From positions 1 through 64,000 of the forward strand of contig NZ_JADOGI010000002.1 of assembly GCF_015645445.1 (NCBI RefSeq): a DNA stretch of 64,000 nucleotides, in the 5' to 3' direction. Position 1 is the first letter of the stretch. Every line of letters begins with the position of its first letter. Below the pieces are notes generated by a model. That model did not search any database and was not told the origin of the DNA. It saw nothing but the letters and a program-made list of their open reading frames with translations. This document shows, piece after piece, positions 51,551 to 60,251 of this stretch. The position numbers and the translations under genes were made by a program. The DNA comes from Nonomuraea cypriaca. Lineage in GTDB: Bacteria; Actinomycetota; Actinomycetes; Streptosporangiales; Streptosporangiaceae.

Positions 51551-52197
51551 GGCCGGACCACGACACCGGCGCGCAGATCCTGGTGATGGCCAAGGAGCCC
51601 GTACCGGGAAAGGTGAAGACCCGTCTGACCCCGCCCTGCACTCCGCGCGAGGCCGCGGCACTGGCCGGCGCCGCGATGGAGGACACGCTTCTGACGGTCG
51701 CCCGGGTTCCGGCGGCCCGCGGCGTGATCGTGCTCGACGGCGCTCCGGGAGCGTGGCTTCCCGCCGGGTTCACGGTCCTTCCGCAGCGCGGCGGCGGTCT
51801 GGACGAACGGCTCGCCGCCGCCTTCGACGACGCCCACCGCCTGTCGCCCGGCCCGATCGTGCTCATCGGCATGGACACCCCGCAGGTCTCCGCCGGCATG
51901 CTGGCCGACGCCGTGTCCCTCCTCGGCACCCACGACGCGGTGTTCGGCCCCGCGACGGACGGCGGGTTCTGGCTGCTCGGGCTGCGCGCCCCCGACCCCG
52001 GCCTGCTGCTCGGCGTGCCGATGTCCGAACCGACCACGGGAGAGATCCAGCTGAACAGACTGAGAGAGGCCGATTTGAGCGTCGCCCGCATGCCTTGCCT
52101 TACCGATGTGGACACCATGGCGGACGCGGTCGAGGTGGCGGCGCTGGCTCCGCGGTCACGTTTCGCGGCCGCGCTCGCCGGAACGGCGGTGTGGTGA
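51547..52197 (+). CDS. DUF2064 glycosyltransferase-like protein
   Basis: A 216-aa protein from GTG 51547, overlapping the GT2 stop as GTGA. The family (DUF2064/TIGR04282) has a nucleotidyl/glycosyl-transferase GT-A fold: ILVMAKEPVPGKVKTRLTPP, the VLIGMDTPQVSA acidic site and GPATDGGFWLLGL. Partners of this family occur in arsenosugar and other small glycoside pathways. Here it sits between a GT2 and a sugar epimerase, so it may supply or accept the NDP-sugar. Confidence 0.86.
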   Translation: MRPDHDTGAQILVMAKEPVPGKVKTRLTPPCTPREAAALAGAAMEDTLLTVARVPAARGVIVLDGAPGAWLPAGFTVLPQRGGGLDERLAAAFDDAHRLSPGPIVLIGMDTPQVSAGMLADAVSLLGTHDAVFGPATDGGFWLLGLRAPDPGLLLGVPMSEPTTGEIQLNRLREADLSVARMPCLTDVDTMADAVEVAALAPRSRFAAALAGTAVW

Positions 52198-53228
52198 TGA
52201 CCGCCCCTCGACAGCCTCGACAGCCTCGACAGGCTCGACAGGCGAAGGTGCTGGTCACCGGTGCCGCCGGGTTCATCGGGAGCCATGTGACGGAGGCGCT
52301 GGAGGCGGCCGGACACGAGGTGGTCCGTCTCGACATCAGGACCGGCGACGATGTGCGCGATGCCGCCGCGCTCGACCGGTCGATGGCGGGTGCCGACGTC
52401 GTGGTGCACCAGGCGGCCAAGGTCGGGCTCGGCGTGAACGTGGCGGACCTGCCGGACTACGCCTCGGTCAACGTGTACGGCACCGCCGTGCTGCTCGCCG
52501 CGATGGCGCGGCACGCGGTCGGGCGGCTGGTGCTGGCCTCGTCGATGGTGGTCTATGGCGAGGGCGCCTACGACTGTCCGCGGCATGGCCGGGTGCGGCC
52601 CGCGCAACGTTCCGCCGCCGCTCTCGCGCGCGGGCTCTTCGAGCCTCGGTGCCCCCGGTGCGACGCGGAGGTGGTCTGCGTCCCCATCGACGAGGACGCG
52701 CCGGCGGACCCGCGGAACGCGTACGCCACCAGCAAGCTGGCGCAGGAGCATCTGGCCGCCAACTGGGCGCGGGAGACCGGCGGTACGGCCGTCGCCTTGC
52801 GGTACCACAACGTGTACGGGCCCAGGATGCCCAGGGACACGCCGTACTCCGGGGTCGCCGCGATCTTCCGGTCCGCGCTGGAGGCCGGGCGCGCCCCCAG
52901 GGTGTTCGAGGACGGCGGGCAGTTGCGGGATTTCGTTCACGTCCGCGATGTCGCCCGCGCGAACGTCGCCGCCCTCGCCGGCGGCCGGCCGGGCGTGCTG
53001 GCCGCGTACAACGTCGCAAGCGGGGAGCCGCGCAGCGTCGGCGACATGGCCGTGGCATTGGCCACGCAGCGTGGCGGCCCGGAGCCGGTGACGACGGGGG
53101 AGTACCGGCTGGGCGATGTCCGTCACATCGTGGCCGCGCCGCACAGGGCCGGTGCGGAGCTCGGCTTCCATGCCCGGATCGGTTTCGACGAGGGGATGAA
53201 GGAGTTCGCCACCGCGCCACTGGCCTGA
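52197..53228 (+). CDS. NAD-dependent epimerase/dehydratase with Cys-rich insert
   Basis: A 343-aa extended SDR from ATG 52197, sharing one base with the previous stop (TGATG). After an RQP-repeat N-terminus, the NAD motif is TGAAGFIGSH (G22-x2-G25-x2-G28), with Y176-x3-K180 and RYHNVYGPR following. Residues ~125-161 form an insert with C127, C152, C155 and C161 (CPRH, RCPRC), which looks like a zinc ribbon and is absent from GalE. It probably makes the NDP-sugar used by the cluster. Confidence 0.88.
   Translation: MTAPRQPRQPRQARQAKVLVTGAAGFIGSHVTEALEAAGHEVVRLDIRTGDDVRDAAALDRSMAGADVVVHQAAKVGLGVNVADLPDYASVNVYGTAVLLAAMARHAVGRLVLASSMVVYGEGAYDCPRHGRVRPAQRSAAALARGLFEPRCPRCDAEVVCVPIDEDAPADPRNAYATSKLAQEHLAANWARETGGTAVALRYHNVYGPRMPRDTPYSGVAAIFRSALEAGRAPRVFEDGGQLRDFVHVRDVARANVAALAGGRPGVLAAYNVASGEPRSVGDMAVALATQRGGPEPVTTGEYRLGDVRHIVAAPHRAGAELGFHARIGFDEGMKEFATAPLA
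52201..52243. repeat. 9-bp repeat at the epimerase start
   Basis: Four copies of cctcgacag/gctcgacag in frame encode RQPRQPRQARQ immediately after the start codon. The tract lies just behind the TGATG stop/start junction, like the 24-bp repeat at 42197. Confidence 0.85.
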
Positions 53229-53318
53229 CCGCCGGCACCGACGGCCGTGCCACGGCACCGTCCACTGGACCTCCAAGACGACCCACGCCACGGGGATGAC
53301 CATGAATTTTCGCCAAGC

Positions 53319-54731
53319 GTGACCCGCCGCGCGGTGGGGACGGCCGTCCTGCTGGCCGCCCTGGTCTGCACGCTCGCGCGGGCGGTCGGCAAGGACGCCG
53401 CCCACATCGATCGCCTCGGCCTGTTCTGGCCGTACATGCTCGCGTGGGTGTTCTTCGGCGTGGCGGTGTGGGCCGTCCACGGGCTGCCGAGGCGTCAGGC
53501 GATGTGCTTGATGATCGCCGGCGGGATCGCCGTGACCGCCACCGGCCTCCTCGCGGCGCCCACCACCAGCACCGACTCCTACCGCTACGCCTGGGACGGA
53601 CGTGTCCAGGCCGCGGGCGTCTCGCCCTACGATCACGCCCCGGCCGAGGCCGCGCTGGCCCCGCTGCGCGACCGCTGGCTCTTCCCCAGCGGCACCGGCT
53701 GCGGGGGGCCCGATCGTTATCCGATCCCCTCCGCCGGCGGGGCCACGTCGTGCACGCGGATCAACCGTCCCGGCGTGCACACGATCTACCCGCCCCTGGC
53801 CGAGGCGTACTTCCTCCTGGTGCACGGGCTCTCGCCCGAAGGAGCGCGGCACAAGCCGCTGCAGATCGGTGGTGCCCTCCTGGCACTCGCGACGTCGGCC
53901 GTGCTGCTGATCGCGCTCAGCGGACGGGCCGGCTTCCGGGACCGGGCTCCGGCGTACACGGCCTGCTACGCGTGGTGTCCCGCCGTCCCGCTCGAACTGG
54001 TGAACAACGCCCACGTCGACGCGCTCGGGGTCCTGCTCACCGTCATCGCCCTGGCCGTCACGAACAGACACAGGGTCCTCGGCGGCGCGCTGCTCGGCGC
54101 GGCGACCGCTGTCAAGCTGCTGCCCGCCGTCACCGTGCCCGGAGCGCTCTCCGGGATCCTGGCCGCAGGCGGAAAGACACCGGCGCGCCGGATGCTCGAC
54201 GCCCTGGCCATCCTCGGAGCCGTCACTCTCGTCGTGGCGCTCGCCTACCTGCCGTACGTTCTGGCCTCGCGCGGCTCGGTCCTCGGCTACTTCTCCGGCT
54301 ACGTGGACGAGGAGGGTTACGGCGAGGCCGGAAGCAAGGACCGCTACGCGTTGCTGCGGCTGGTTCTTCCCGACTCGTGGGCGTTGTCCACGGCCCTCCT
54401 CATCCTCGGGATCGCGGTCCTCCACGTGCTCCGCCACGGTGACGCGGACCGGCCATGGCGCGGCGCCCTGGTGGTGACCGGGGTCGCGTTGCTCGTGTTC
54501 ACGCCCGGCTATTCCTGGTACGCCGTGCTGGTCGTCGCGCTGGTCGCCCTTGACGGCCGGTGGGAGTGGCTCGGCGTCCCGTTGGCGAGCGGCGCGGCGT
54601 ACCTGGGCGCCGGCGCCGTTTCCGGGACCGTCGCCTATGCCCTCGCCGCGCTGGTGGTGACAGGGGGGTTCGTCGCGCGTGCACGGATTCGTTCGTCGCC
54701 GGCGCGGATCTACGGAAGGTCGTCTCTCTGA
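53319..54731 (+). CDS. Integral membrane glycosyltransferase, polyprenol-P-mannose type
   Basis: A 470-aa protein (GTG 53319; GTG 53247 would add 24 polar residues) with about 11-12 membrane segments. Near the N-terminus STDSYRYAWDGRVQAAGVSPYDHAP carries the DxxRY-type loop of GT-C enzymes such as GT87 mannosyltransferases. Later, HTIYPPLAEAYF and NNAHVDALGVLL match these proteins. It would use a polyprenol-phosphate sugar on the outer face of the membrane. Confidence 0.83.
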   Translation: MTRRAVGTAVLLAALVCTLARAVGKDAAHIDRLGLFWPYMLAWVFFGVAVWAVHGLPRRQAMCLMIAGGIAVTATGLLAAPTTSTDSYRYAWDGRVQAAGVSPYDHAPAEAALAPLRDRWLFPSGTGCGGPDRYPIPSAGGATSCTRINRPGVHTIYPPLAEAYFLLVHGLSPEGARHKPLQIGGALLALATSAVLLIALSGRAGFRDRAPAYTACYAWCPAVPLELVNNAHVDALGVLLTVIALAVTNRHRVLGGALLGAATAVKLLPAVTVPGALSGILAAGGKTPARRMLDALAILGAVTLVVALAYLPYVLASRGSVLGYFSGYVDEEGYGEAGSKDRYALLRLVLPDSWALSTALLILGIAVLHVLRHGDADRPWRGALVVTGVALLVFTPGYSWYAVLVVALVALDGRWEWLGVPLASGAAYLGAGAVSGTVAYALAALVVTGGFVARARIRSSPARIYGRSSL

Positions 54732-54839
54732 ATCCGCCGAGCAGCCGGACATTGCCGAATACGTACTGGGGCGTTTGCTTTGGAAAGAGCGTTTCCGGTA
54801 AGGACAACAAGCGGCTGACATTGGATTCGGGGGGAGTCA

Positions 54840-56174
54840 GTGCCGGATGCGTCACGTGGCCGTGAGGGCACATCCGCTAGGACAGGCCGCCTGGCGGCAT
54901 GGTTGCGGGAAGGGCCCGCCGGGCCTTTCCGGCCGGAGTTCTGGCGTAGCCCGCTGCGTGGCCCCTGGCTGACCTCGGTGCTCGGGCTGGTCCTGCTCGC
55001 CGGGATCACCGTCGTCGTGATCACCGGGCTGTTGTCGTACGCCGCTTACGAGCCTCGGCTGCCGGGCAACGACATGACCCCTGGCAAGGGCCTGCTGGGC
55101 TTCTACCTGTTCGACTGGCCCACGGACCCGGTCTGGATGTACCGGGTCACCCAGGGGGCGCACGTCATCGGTGGGCTGACGCTGGTGCCGATATTGCTGG
55201 CCAAGCTGTGGTCGGTCATCCCCAAGCTGTTCTCCTGGCCGCCCGCCCGCTCCGTGGCCCAGGCCGTCGAGCGGGCCAGCCTGCTGCTCCTGGTCGGCGG
55301 CGCGGTATTCCAGTTCGCTACCGGGATCCTCAACGTCCAGCTCTTCTACGTCTTCCCGTTCTCCTTCTACCCGGCCCACTTCTACGGCGCATGGATCTTC
55401 CTGGCCGCTTTCGTCGTACACGTGGCCATCAAGCTGCCCCGCGTCATCGACACCCTGCGGACGCAGGGCCTGCGCGACCACCTGCGCACCTCCTTGGCGG
55501 ACACCCGCCCGGAGCCTCCCGACCCCGACGGCCTGGTCGCCACCGACCCGGCACCCGCCACGATGTCCAGGCGCGGCCTGCTGGCCTTCGCGGGCGGTGG
55601 CTCGCTGATCATGTTCGGCCTGTCGGCCGGCCAGTGCCTCGACGGGCCGTTGCGGCGTACCGCGTTGCTCGCTCCCCACGGGCGCGACTACGGCACGGGC
55701 CCCAACGACTTCCAGGTCAACAAGACGGCGGCGGGCCTCGGCGTCACGCCGGCCCGAACCGGTGAGTCCTGGCGGCTGACACTCATCGGACCGCATCGGC
55801 TGGAACTCTCCCGCGCGGACCTGCTGGCGATGCCGCTGCACACCTACGCCCTGCCGATCGCCTGCGTGGAAGGCTGGTCGACCCAGCAGACCTGGACTGG
55901 TGTACGGCTGGCCGACCTCGCCCGCCTCGCCGGGATCCGGACCGGCTCGACTGGTGTCACGGCCAGGTCCCTGCAACGCTGGGGCTATTTCGGTCAGGCC
56001 TCGCTCCGCGCCGCGCAGGTCGCCGACCCGCGCTCGCTGCTGGCGCTACGGGTCAACGGCGCCGACCTGTCCCTCGATCACGGATACCCCGCGCGGGTCA
56101 TCGTCCCCAACGCCCCCGGGGTGCACAACACGAAATGGGTGCGCGAGCTCGACTTCACCCAGGAGAGGTCATGA
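54840..56174 (+). CDS. Cytochrome b561-like / sulfite-oxidase-type Moco fusion
   Basis: A 444-aa protein from GTG 54840 (GGGGGGAG upstream). Residues ~45-200 hold four to five membrane segments with histidines H108, H180 and H194, which fit b-type heme binding. A link with an internal twin-arginine motif (SRRGLLAF, 243-250) and hydrophobic stretch leads to a sulfite-oxidase/YedY-type Moco domain with C342 (ALPIACVEGWS) as the Mo ligand and DHGYPARVIVPNAPGVHNTKWV. YedY and its heme partner YedZ are usually separate genes; here they are one chain. It may reduce or oxidise an extracellular substrate linked to the quinone pool. Confidence 0.86.
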   Translation: MPDASRGREGTSARTGRLAAWLREGPAGPFRPEFWRSPLRGPWLTSVLGLVLLAGITVVVITGLLSYAAYEPRLPGNDMTPGKGLLGFYLFDWPTDPVWMYRVTQGAHVIGGLTLVPILLAKLWSVIPKLFSWPPARSVAQAVERASLLLLVGGAVFQFATGILNVQLFYVFPFSFYPAHFYGAWIFLAAFVVHVAIKLPRVIDTLRTQGLRDHLRTSLADTRPEPPDPDGLVATDPAPATMSRRGLLAFAGGGSLIMFGLSAGQCLDGPLRRTALLAPHGRDYGTGPNDFQVNKTAAGLGVTPARTGESWRLTLIGPHRLELSRADLLAMPLHTYALPIACVEGWSTQQTWTGVRLADLARLAGIRTGSTGVTARSLQRWGYFGQASLRAAQVADPRSLLALRVNGADLSLDHGYPARVIVPNAPGVHNTKWVRELDFTQERS

Positions 56175-56668
56175 ACGGCCGGAGCCGGTGGGCAAGGGCC
56201 TACGGCGCCTCGCCGTGGCACCTGCTCGCACTCGCCCTCTGTTTCCTGGTCGCCGGTTACGCTGCCACCCGGGTGGTCGAAGCGGGAATCTGGCTGGGGT
56301 TTCTGGGGTGGTTCTTCGGGGCCGTCATCATCCACGATCTGGTGCTGTTTCCTCTTTACTCCGCTGCCGACTTCGCCGCCGGGTCCGTCACCGCCCATGC
56401 CCGTCGCCGCAGTCGCAGACCTGCTCGGTACCGGCGGCGGTCGGCTCCGATCAACTACCTGCGCGTGCCGGCCGTGTTCTCCGGCCTGCTGCTGCTCGTG
56501 TGGTTCCCGCTCATCCTGCGCCGCGCCGAACCCAACTACAGGGCAGCGGTCGGGCTGAGCACCCTTCCATACCTCACCCGATGGATCCTGATCACCCTTG
56601 TGCTCTTCGCCGCCTCAGCACTGCTCTACGTGCTGCGACGCCTGGCCGCCGGGCGGATCGGCCGCTGA
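56171..56668 (+). CDS. Small integral membrane protein of the glycosylation/redox operon
   Basis: A 165-aa protein overlapping the Moco fusion stop as ATGA. About four hydrophobic segments (LLALALCFLVAGYAA, GFLGWFFGAVIIHDLVLFPLY, VFSGLLLLVWFPLIL, WILITLVLFAASALLYVL) with an Arg-rich loop (ARRRSRRPARYRRR) between the second and third. I do not recognise a named family; it may be an accessory subunit of the Moco protein. Confidence 0.78.
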   Translation: MNGRSRWARAYGASPWHLLALALCFLVAGYAATRVVEAGIWLGFLGWFFGAVIIHDLVLFPLYSAADFAAGSVTAHARRRSRRPARYRRRSAPINYLRVPAVFSGLLLLVWFPLILRRAEPNYRAAVGLSTLPYLTRWILITLVLFAASALLYVLRRLAAGRIGR

Positions 56669-56677
56669 GCGCCCGGT

Positions 56678-57652
56678 TCAGTCGTGGACGACCACCATCT
56701 TGCCGCCGGCTTCCCCGGCCTCCATCACGCGATGGGCCTCCCTGATCTCCTCGAAGGCGAACACCCGCGAGGGTTTGCCCCGCAGGCGGCCGGCCGCCAC
56801 TTTGTCGGCGATGGCCTGGAGCGGCACGTCGGACAGCGGGAAGCCGGGCGTGCCGAAGACGAAGCTGGCGAAGAAGGTGAGATGGACGCCACTGGCCATC
56901 TGCGACAGCGGGTTGAAGTCGGGTATCGGGTCGAGCCCGCCGAGCCATCCGGCCAGGCAGGCCCGTCCGCCCCGGCGCAGTATCGCCAGGGAGTCCAGGA
57001 TGGTGCTGTTGCCCACCAGGTCGAGCACGGCGTCCAGTTGTTTGGCCTCGGCGATCCGCAGGTGGAGATCAGGCCCCTCCAGTTCGCCGCGCTCCGCGCC
57101 GAGGTCTTCCAGCAAAGCGAAGCGGTCGCGGTCGCGGGTGGTGCCGATGACGCGCACGCCGGCGTCGACCGCGAGGTTGATCGCCGCCTGCCCGAAGGAG
57201 GAGGTCGCGCCCCGGATGAGCAGGGTCTGCCCTGGGGCGATCTCCAGATTGCGGAACAGGCAGGTCCACGCGGTGGCGTAGGTTTCCGGGATGGCGGCCA
57301 GGTCGGCCCAGGGCAGGCCGGACTCGATGAGTGCCACGTTCGACGCGGGCGCCCGGGTGTACTCGGCGTAGCTGCCGTTGATCGTGCGCCCGAGGCCGCC
57401 CATCAGGGCGGCGACCTTTGCTCCGAGGGGGAACTCGCCGCCGGGGCAGGCGTGGACGAGGCCGACGCACTCGATGCCGCTCACCGGCGCGGCCTCCGCC
57501 CATTCGCCCCTGCGCATGTGCATCTCGGCGTGGTTGAGGCCGAACGCCTTCACCTCGATGACGACTTGGCCCACCTCGGGCTCGGGCTTCGGTAGGTCCC
57601 GGTACACCAGGCACTCCGGCCCGCCGAACCTCTCGATCACGATGGCACGCAT
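56678..57652 (-). CDS. Zinc-independent MDR / NADPH:quinone reductase-like
   Basis: A 324-aa medium-chain dehydrogenase/reductase. ATG 57652 is chosen for CTGGAGGGG seven bases upstream. N-terminal GroES-like fold: MRAIVIERFGGPECLVYRDLPKPEP, VKAFGLNHAEMHMRRGEW. NADP motif: TLLIRGATSSFGQAAINLAVDAG. The catalytic-zinc ligands of alcohol dehydrogenases are absent, as in quinone reductases and enoyl reductases. Convergent with the glycosylation operon. Confidence 0.88.
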   Translation of the reverse strand: MRAIVIERFGGPECLVYRDLPKPEPEVGQVVIEVKAFGLNHAEMHMRRGEWAEAAPVSGIECVGLVHACPGGEFPLGAKVAALMGGLGRTINGSYAEYTRAPASNVALIESGLPWADLAAIPETYATAWTCLFRNLEIAPGQTLLIRGATSSFGQAAINLAVDAGVRVIGTTRDRDRFALLEDLGAERGELEGPDLHLRIAEAKQLDAVLDLVGNSTILDSLAILRRGGRACLAGWLGGLDPIPDFNPLSQMASGVHLTFFASFVFGTPGFPLSDVPLQAIADKVAAGRLRGKPSRVFAFEEIREAHRVMEAGEAGGKMVVVHD

Positions 57653-57730
57653 GGCGGCCCCTCCAGACAAAGGTCGAGCGCCAGGTCGTCGAGCGGCCCG
57701 GCACAGCAGATGAGGACCATTCTGACCCAG

Positions 57731-57794
57731 CTGACGTCATCCCCGGCCTCGCTTGGGTTGCGTATGGCGTCAATTTGATGTCACCATGACGTCA
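57731..57794 (+). promoter_or_regulatory. TGACGTCA-type operator cluster before the RHH gene
   Basis: TGACGTCAT occurs at 57731-57739 and again at the RHH start (near 57786-57794), with TGATGTCA in between, separated by only two bases from the second. The two adjacent sites are about one helix turn apart. Tandem palindromes of this sort are typical binding sites of ribbon-helix-helix repressors. The start codon lies inside the last site, so autoregulation with a leaderless mRNA is likely. Confidence 0.7.
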
Positions 57795-58333
57795 TGGACC
57801 TTGCGCCGTATGTCGATCAGCTCCGCCGCGAACTCGCGATCGCCGCCGGAGCAGGCGGCGAGGAAGCTCGCGCGCTCGCCGAGCGGCTCGCCGCCGCACT
57901 CGAGTCGGCCGCCCGGCTCGCCCTGCTCGAAGCACTGTCCGCCGCCGCGGACGAGATCACCCGCGACCTCGCGCCCGGCTCGGTCGAGGTGCGCCTGCGC
58001 GGCCGCGACCCCGGTTTCGTCGTGACATCACCGCCGGCCGGCCGGCCGTTCGAGCCCGCGGGCGAGACCGGGGACACCGAGGGAGGCGCCGGGCCGCCTG
58101 CCGCGCCGCCCCCGCCGGACGGTGAAGAGGGCGGGACGGCGCGGATCTCGCTGCGCGTCCCCGAGCACCTCAAGCCGCGCATCGAGGAGGCGGCCGCCCG
58201 GGACGGGCTCTCGGTCAACGCCTGGCTCGTCCGCGCGGTCTCCGCGGCGCTCGAACCCGGCGGGGGAAGCCGGCGCTCCGGCCCGCGCGCGGCCCCGCAG
58301 ACCGGCACGCGCTACACGGGCTGGGTGCGCTGA
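57794..58333 (+). CDS. Ribbon-helix-helix (HicB/Arc-like) DNA-binding protein
   Basis: A 179-aa protein. The first ~55 residues are a charged helix (QLRRELAIAAGAGGEEARALAERLAAALESAARLALLEALSAAADEI), then a short beta segment, a Pro-rich linker and an RHH fold at ~115-155 (ARISLRVPEHLKPRIEEAAARDGLSVNAWLVRAVSAAL). Often annotated as a HicB-like antitoxin, but no toxin gene is present. Its partners are a DUF4097 protein and a DrrAB transporter, with a TGATG stop/start junction to the first. Likely autorepressor of this operon. Confidence 0.82.
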   Translation: MDLAPYVDQLRRELAIAAGAGGEEARALAERLAAALESAARLALLEALSAAADEITRDLAPGSVEVRLRGRDPGFVVTSPPAGRPFEPAGETGDTEGGAGPPAAPPPPDGEEGGTARISLRVPEHLKPRIEEAAARDGLSVNAWLVRAVSAALEPGGGSRRSGPRAAPQTGTRYTGWVR

Positions 58334-59268
58334 TGACCACTCGAATCCATGAGGAGGGCACCGAGATGCCGGCCTTCGACACCCCTGAACCCATCTCCGT
58401 CATCATCGACGTGGCGGCCGCCAACATCCGGATCAACGCGAGCGATCGCACCGACACCGTCGTCGAGATACGCCCGAGCGACGAGTTCGACGACACCAGC
58501 GTGCAGATGGCCGAGGAGGCACAGGTCTACTACGCCGGCGGCAGGCTGCTGGTGAAGGCGGACAAGAGGCCGGCCGCGTCGATGTCCGGGTGGGGCTCGC
58601 TCGACAAGCTGGTCGAGGCGCCCGCGCAATGGCTCCGTTCGCTGGTCGCCTCGGGCAGTTCGGTCGACGTGACGATCGACCTGCCCGCCGGATCCCGTGT
58701 CGACGCCACCACGGGGGCGAGCCTGCGCTGCCGGGGCAGCCTCGATGAGCTGAGGTTCACCACCTCCTACGGCGACATCCGGGTCGAGCAGGCAGGCAGG
58801 ATGCGGCTGAGCTCCACCCACGGCGACATCTCGGTCACCCGCGCGGCCGGGCACGCCGAGGTCACCAACACCCACGGCGACATCCGCATCGGTGAGATGC
58901 GGGGCACGACGCTGGTCAAGACCTCCCATGGTCAGATCACCCTCGGTGAGGTGGCCGGCGAACTGCGGCTGAACTCCGCGTACGGCGACATCACCGTCGA
59001 TCGCGCCCTGTCCGGCGTGGCCGCCAAGACCGCGTACGGCAGCCTCAGGATCGGCGAGGCGGTGTCCGGCTCGGTCGTCATGGAGACCACCGGCGGCGGG
59101 CTGGAGCTCGGGATTCCCGGCGGCACCCCCGCCTGGCTGGACGTGAGCTCGCAGCACGGCACCGTGGACGTCGCCCTGGACGCCGGCGACGGCCCCGCGC
59201 AGTCCGAGAGGACCGTCGAGGTGCGGGCCCACACCACCTACGGCGACATCATCATCCACCGTTCCTGA
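58333..59268 (+). CDS. DUF4097 beta-solenoid protein
   Basis: A 311-aa protein from ATG 58333 (ATG 58366 possible). The second half is a regular beta-helix with seven turns marked by TSYGDIRV, STHGDISV, NTHGDIRI, TSHGQITL, SAYGDITV, TAYGSLRI and TTYGDIII. DUF4097 proteins have no confirmed activity; some contain a putative adhesin fold. No signal peptide is visible, so it is probably cytoplasmic and may act with the RHH regulator or transporter. Start shares one base with the RHH stop. Confidence 0.86.
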   Translation: MTTRIHEEGTEMPAFDTPEPISVIIDVAAANIRINASDRTDTVVEIRPSDEFDDTSVQMAEEAQVYYAGGRLLVKADKRPAASMSGWGSLDKLVEAPAQWLRSLVASGSSVDVTIDLPAGSRVDATTGASLRCRGSLDELRFTTSYGDIRVEQAGRMRLSSTHGDISVTRAAGHAEVTNTHGDIRIGEMRGTTLVKTSHGQITLGEVAGELRLNSAYGDITVDRALSGVAAKTAYGSLRIGEAVSGSVVMETTGGGLELGIPGGTPAWLDVSSQHGTVDVALDAGDGPAQSERTVEVRAHTTYGDIIIHRS

Positions 59269-59285
59269 CAACCAGGGAGAATCTC

Positions 59286-60251
59286 ATGCCAGACGCGATA
59301 GTCGCCGAGGGCTTGGTCAAGAAGTACGGCGACGTGGTGGCCCTCGACGGGATGGAGCTGACCGTTCCCGAGGGGACGGTGTTCGGGCTGCTCGGCCCGA
59401 ACGGCGCGGGCAAGACCACCACCGTGCGGATCCTGACCACGTTGCTGAGACCGGACGCGGGCCACGCCACGGTCGGCGGGTTCGACGTCGTACGCGACGC
59501 GCACCGGCTGCGCGCCCACATCGGCGCCTCCGGCCAGTACGCCGCGGTGGACGACCACCTCACCGGCGCCGAGAACCTGGAAATAGTCGGCCGCCTCTAC
59601 CACCTGGGCGTCAGGCGCAGCAAGCAACGCGCCCGCGAACTGCTGGAACGCTTCGACCTGGCAGAGGCGGGCGACCGCCCGGTGCAGGGCTACTCCGGAG
59701 GCATGCGGCGCCGGCTCGACCTGGCCGGCGCGCTGGTCGCGAGCCCGCCTGTGCTGTTCCTCGACGAGCCGACCACCGGCCTGGACCCGCGGGCGCGGGC
59801 GGGCCTGTGGGACGTCATCGGCGAGCTCGTCGCGGCCGGCACGACGGTGCTGCTCACCACCCAGTACATGGAGGAGGCCGACCGGCTCGCCGACCGCATC
59901 GCGGTGGTCGACCACGGTCACGTGATCGCGCTCGGCACCTCCGACGAGCTCAAGGCCAGGGTGGGCGGCGACCGCATCGAGCTGTCGGTGACGAGCGTGG
60001 CGGACCTGGAGGCCGTACGACGCCTGCTGGCGCCGCTGGCCGCCGGAGACGTGCAGACCGACGCCACCGCCTTCCAGGTGACGATCCCGGTCGCCGGCGG
60101 CGCGGCCACGCTCACCACGGCGCTGGGCCACCTGGCCGCCGAGCGGATCCCCGTCCGCGACGCCGGACTGCGCCGGCCGACCCTGGACGACGTGTTCCTG
60201 ACCCTGACGGGACACGAGGCCGACGAGAAGATCAAGGAGACCGTGCGATGA
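59286..60251 (+). CDS. ABC transporter ATP-binding protein, DrrA type
   Basis: A 321-aa nucleotide-binding protein. Walker A GPNGAGKT (38-45), signature YSGGMRRRLDLAGAL, Walker B VLFLDEPTTGLDP, and the C-terminal DrrA-type regulatory extension (VTIPVAGGAATLTTALGHLAAERIPVRDAGLRRPTLDDVFLTLTGH, in parts). It energises export by the permease at 60248, which it overlaps as ATGA. DrrAB systems export hydrophobic drugs; no biosynthetic genes are nearby, so the substrate is open. Confidence 0.92.
   Translation: MPDAIVAEGLVKKYGDVVALDGMELTVPEGTVFGLLGPNGAGKTTTVRILTTLLRPDAGHATVGGFDVVRDAHRLRAHIGASGQYAAVDDHLTGAENLEIVGRLYHLGVRRSKQRARELLERFDLAEAGDRPVQGYSGGMRRRLDLAGALVASPPVLFLDEPTTGLDPRARAGLWDVIGELVAAGTTVLLTTQYMEEADRLADRIAVVDHGHVIALGTSDELKARVGGDRIELSVTSVADLEAVRRLLAPLAAGDVQTDATAFQVTIPVAGGAATLTTALGHLAAERIPVRDAGLRRPTLDDVFLTLTGHEADEKIKETVR

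Noticed and set aside
51522-54821. A 1099-codon open frame on the minus strand
   Set aside because: It lies antisense to four well-supported genes (GT2, DUF2064, epimerase, GT-C) and has only the composition expected of GC-rich shadow frames.
57794-58333. Toxin-antitoxin module (HicB-like antitoxin)
   Set aside because: No HicA or other toxin gene is adjacent; the neighbours are DUF4097 and an ABC exporter.
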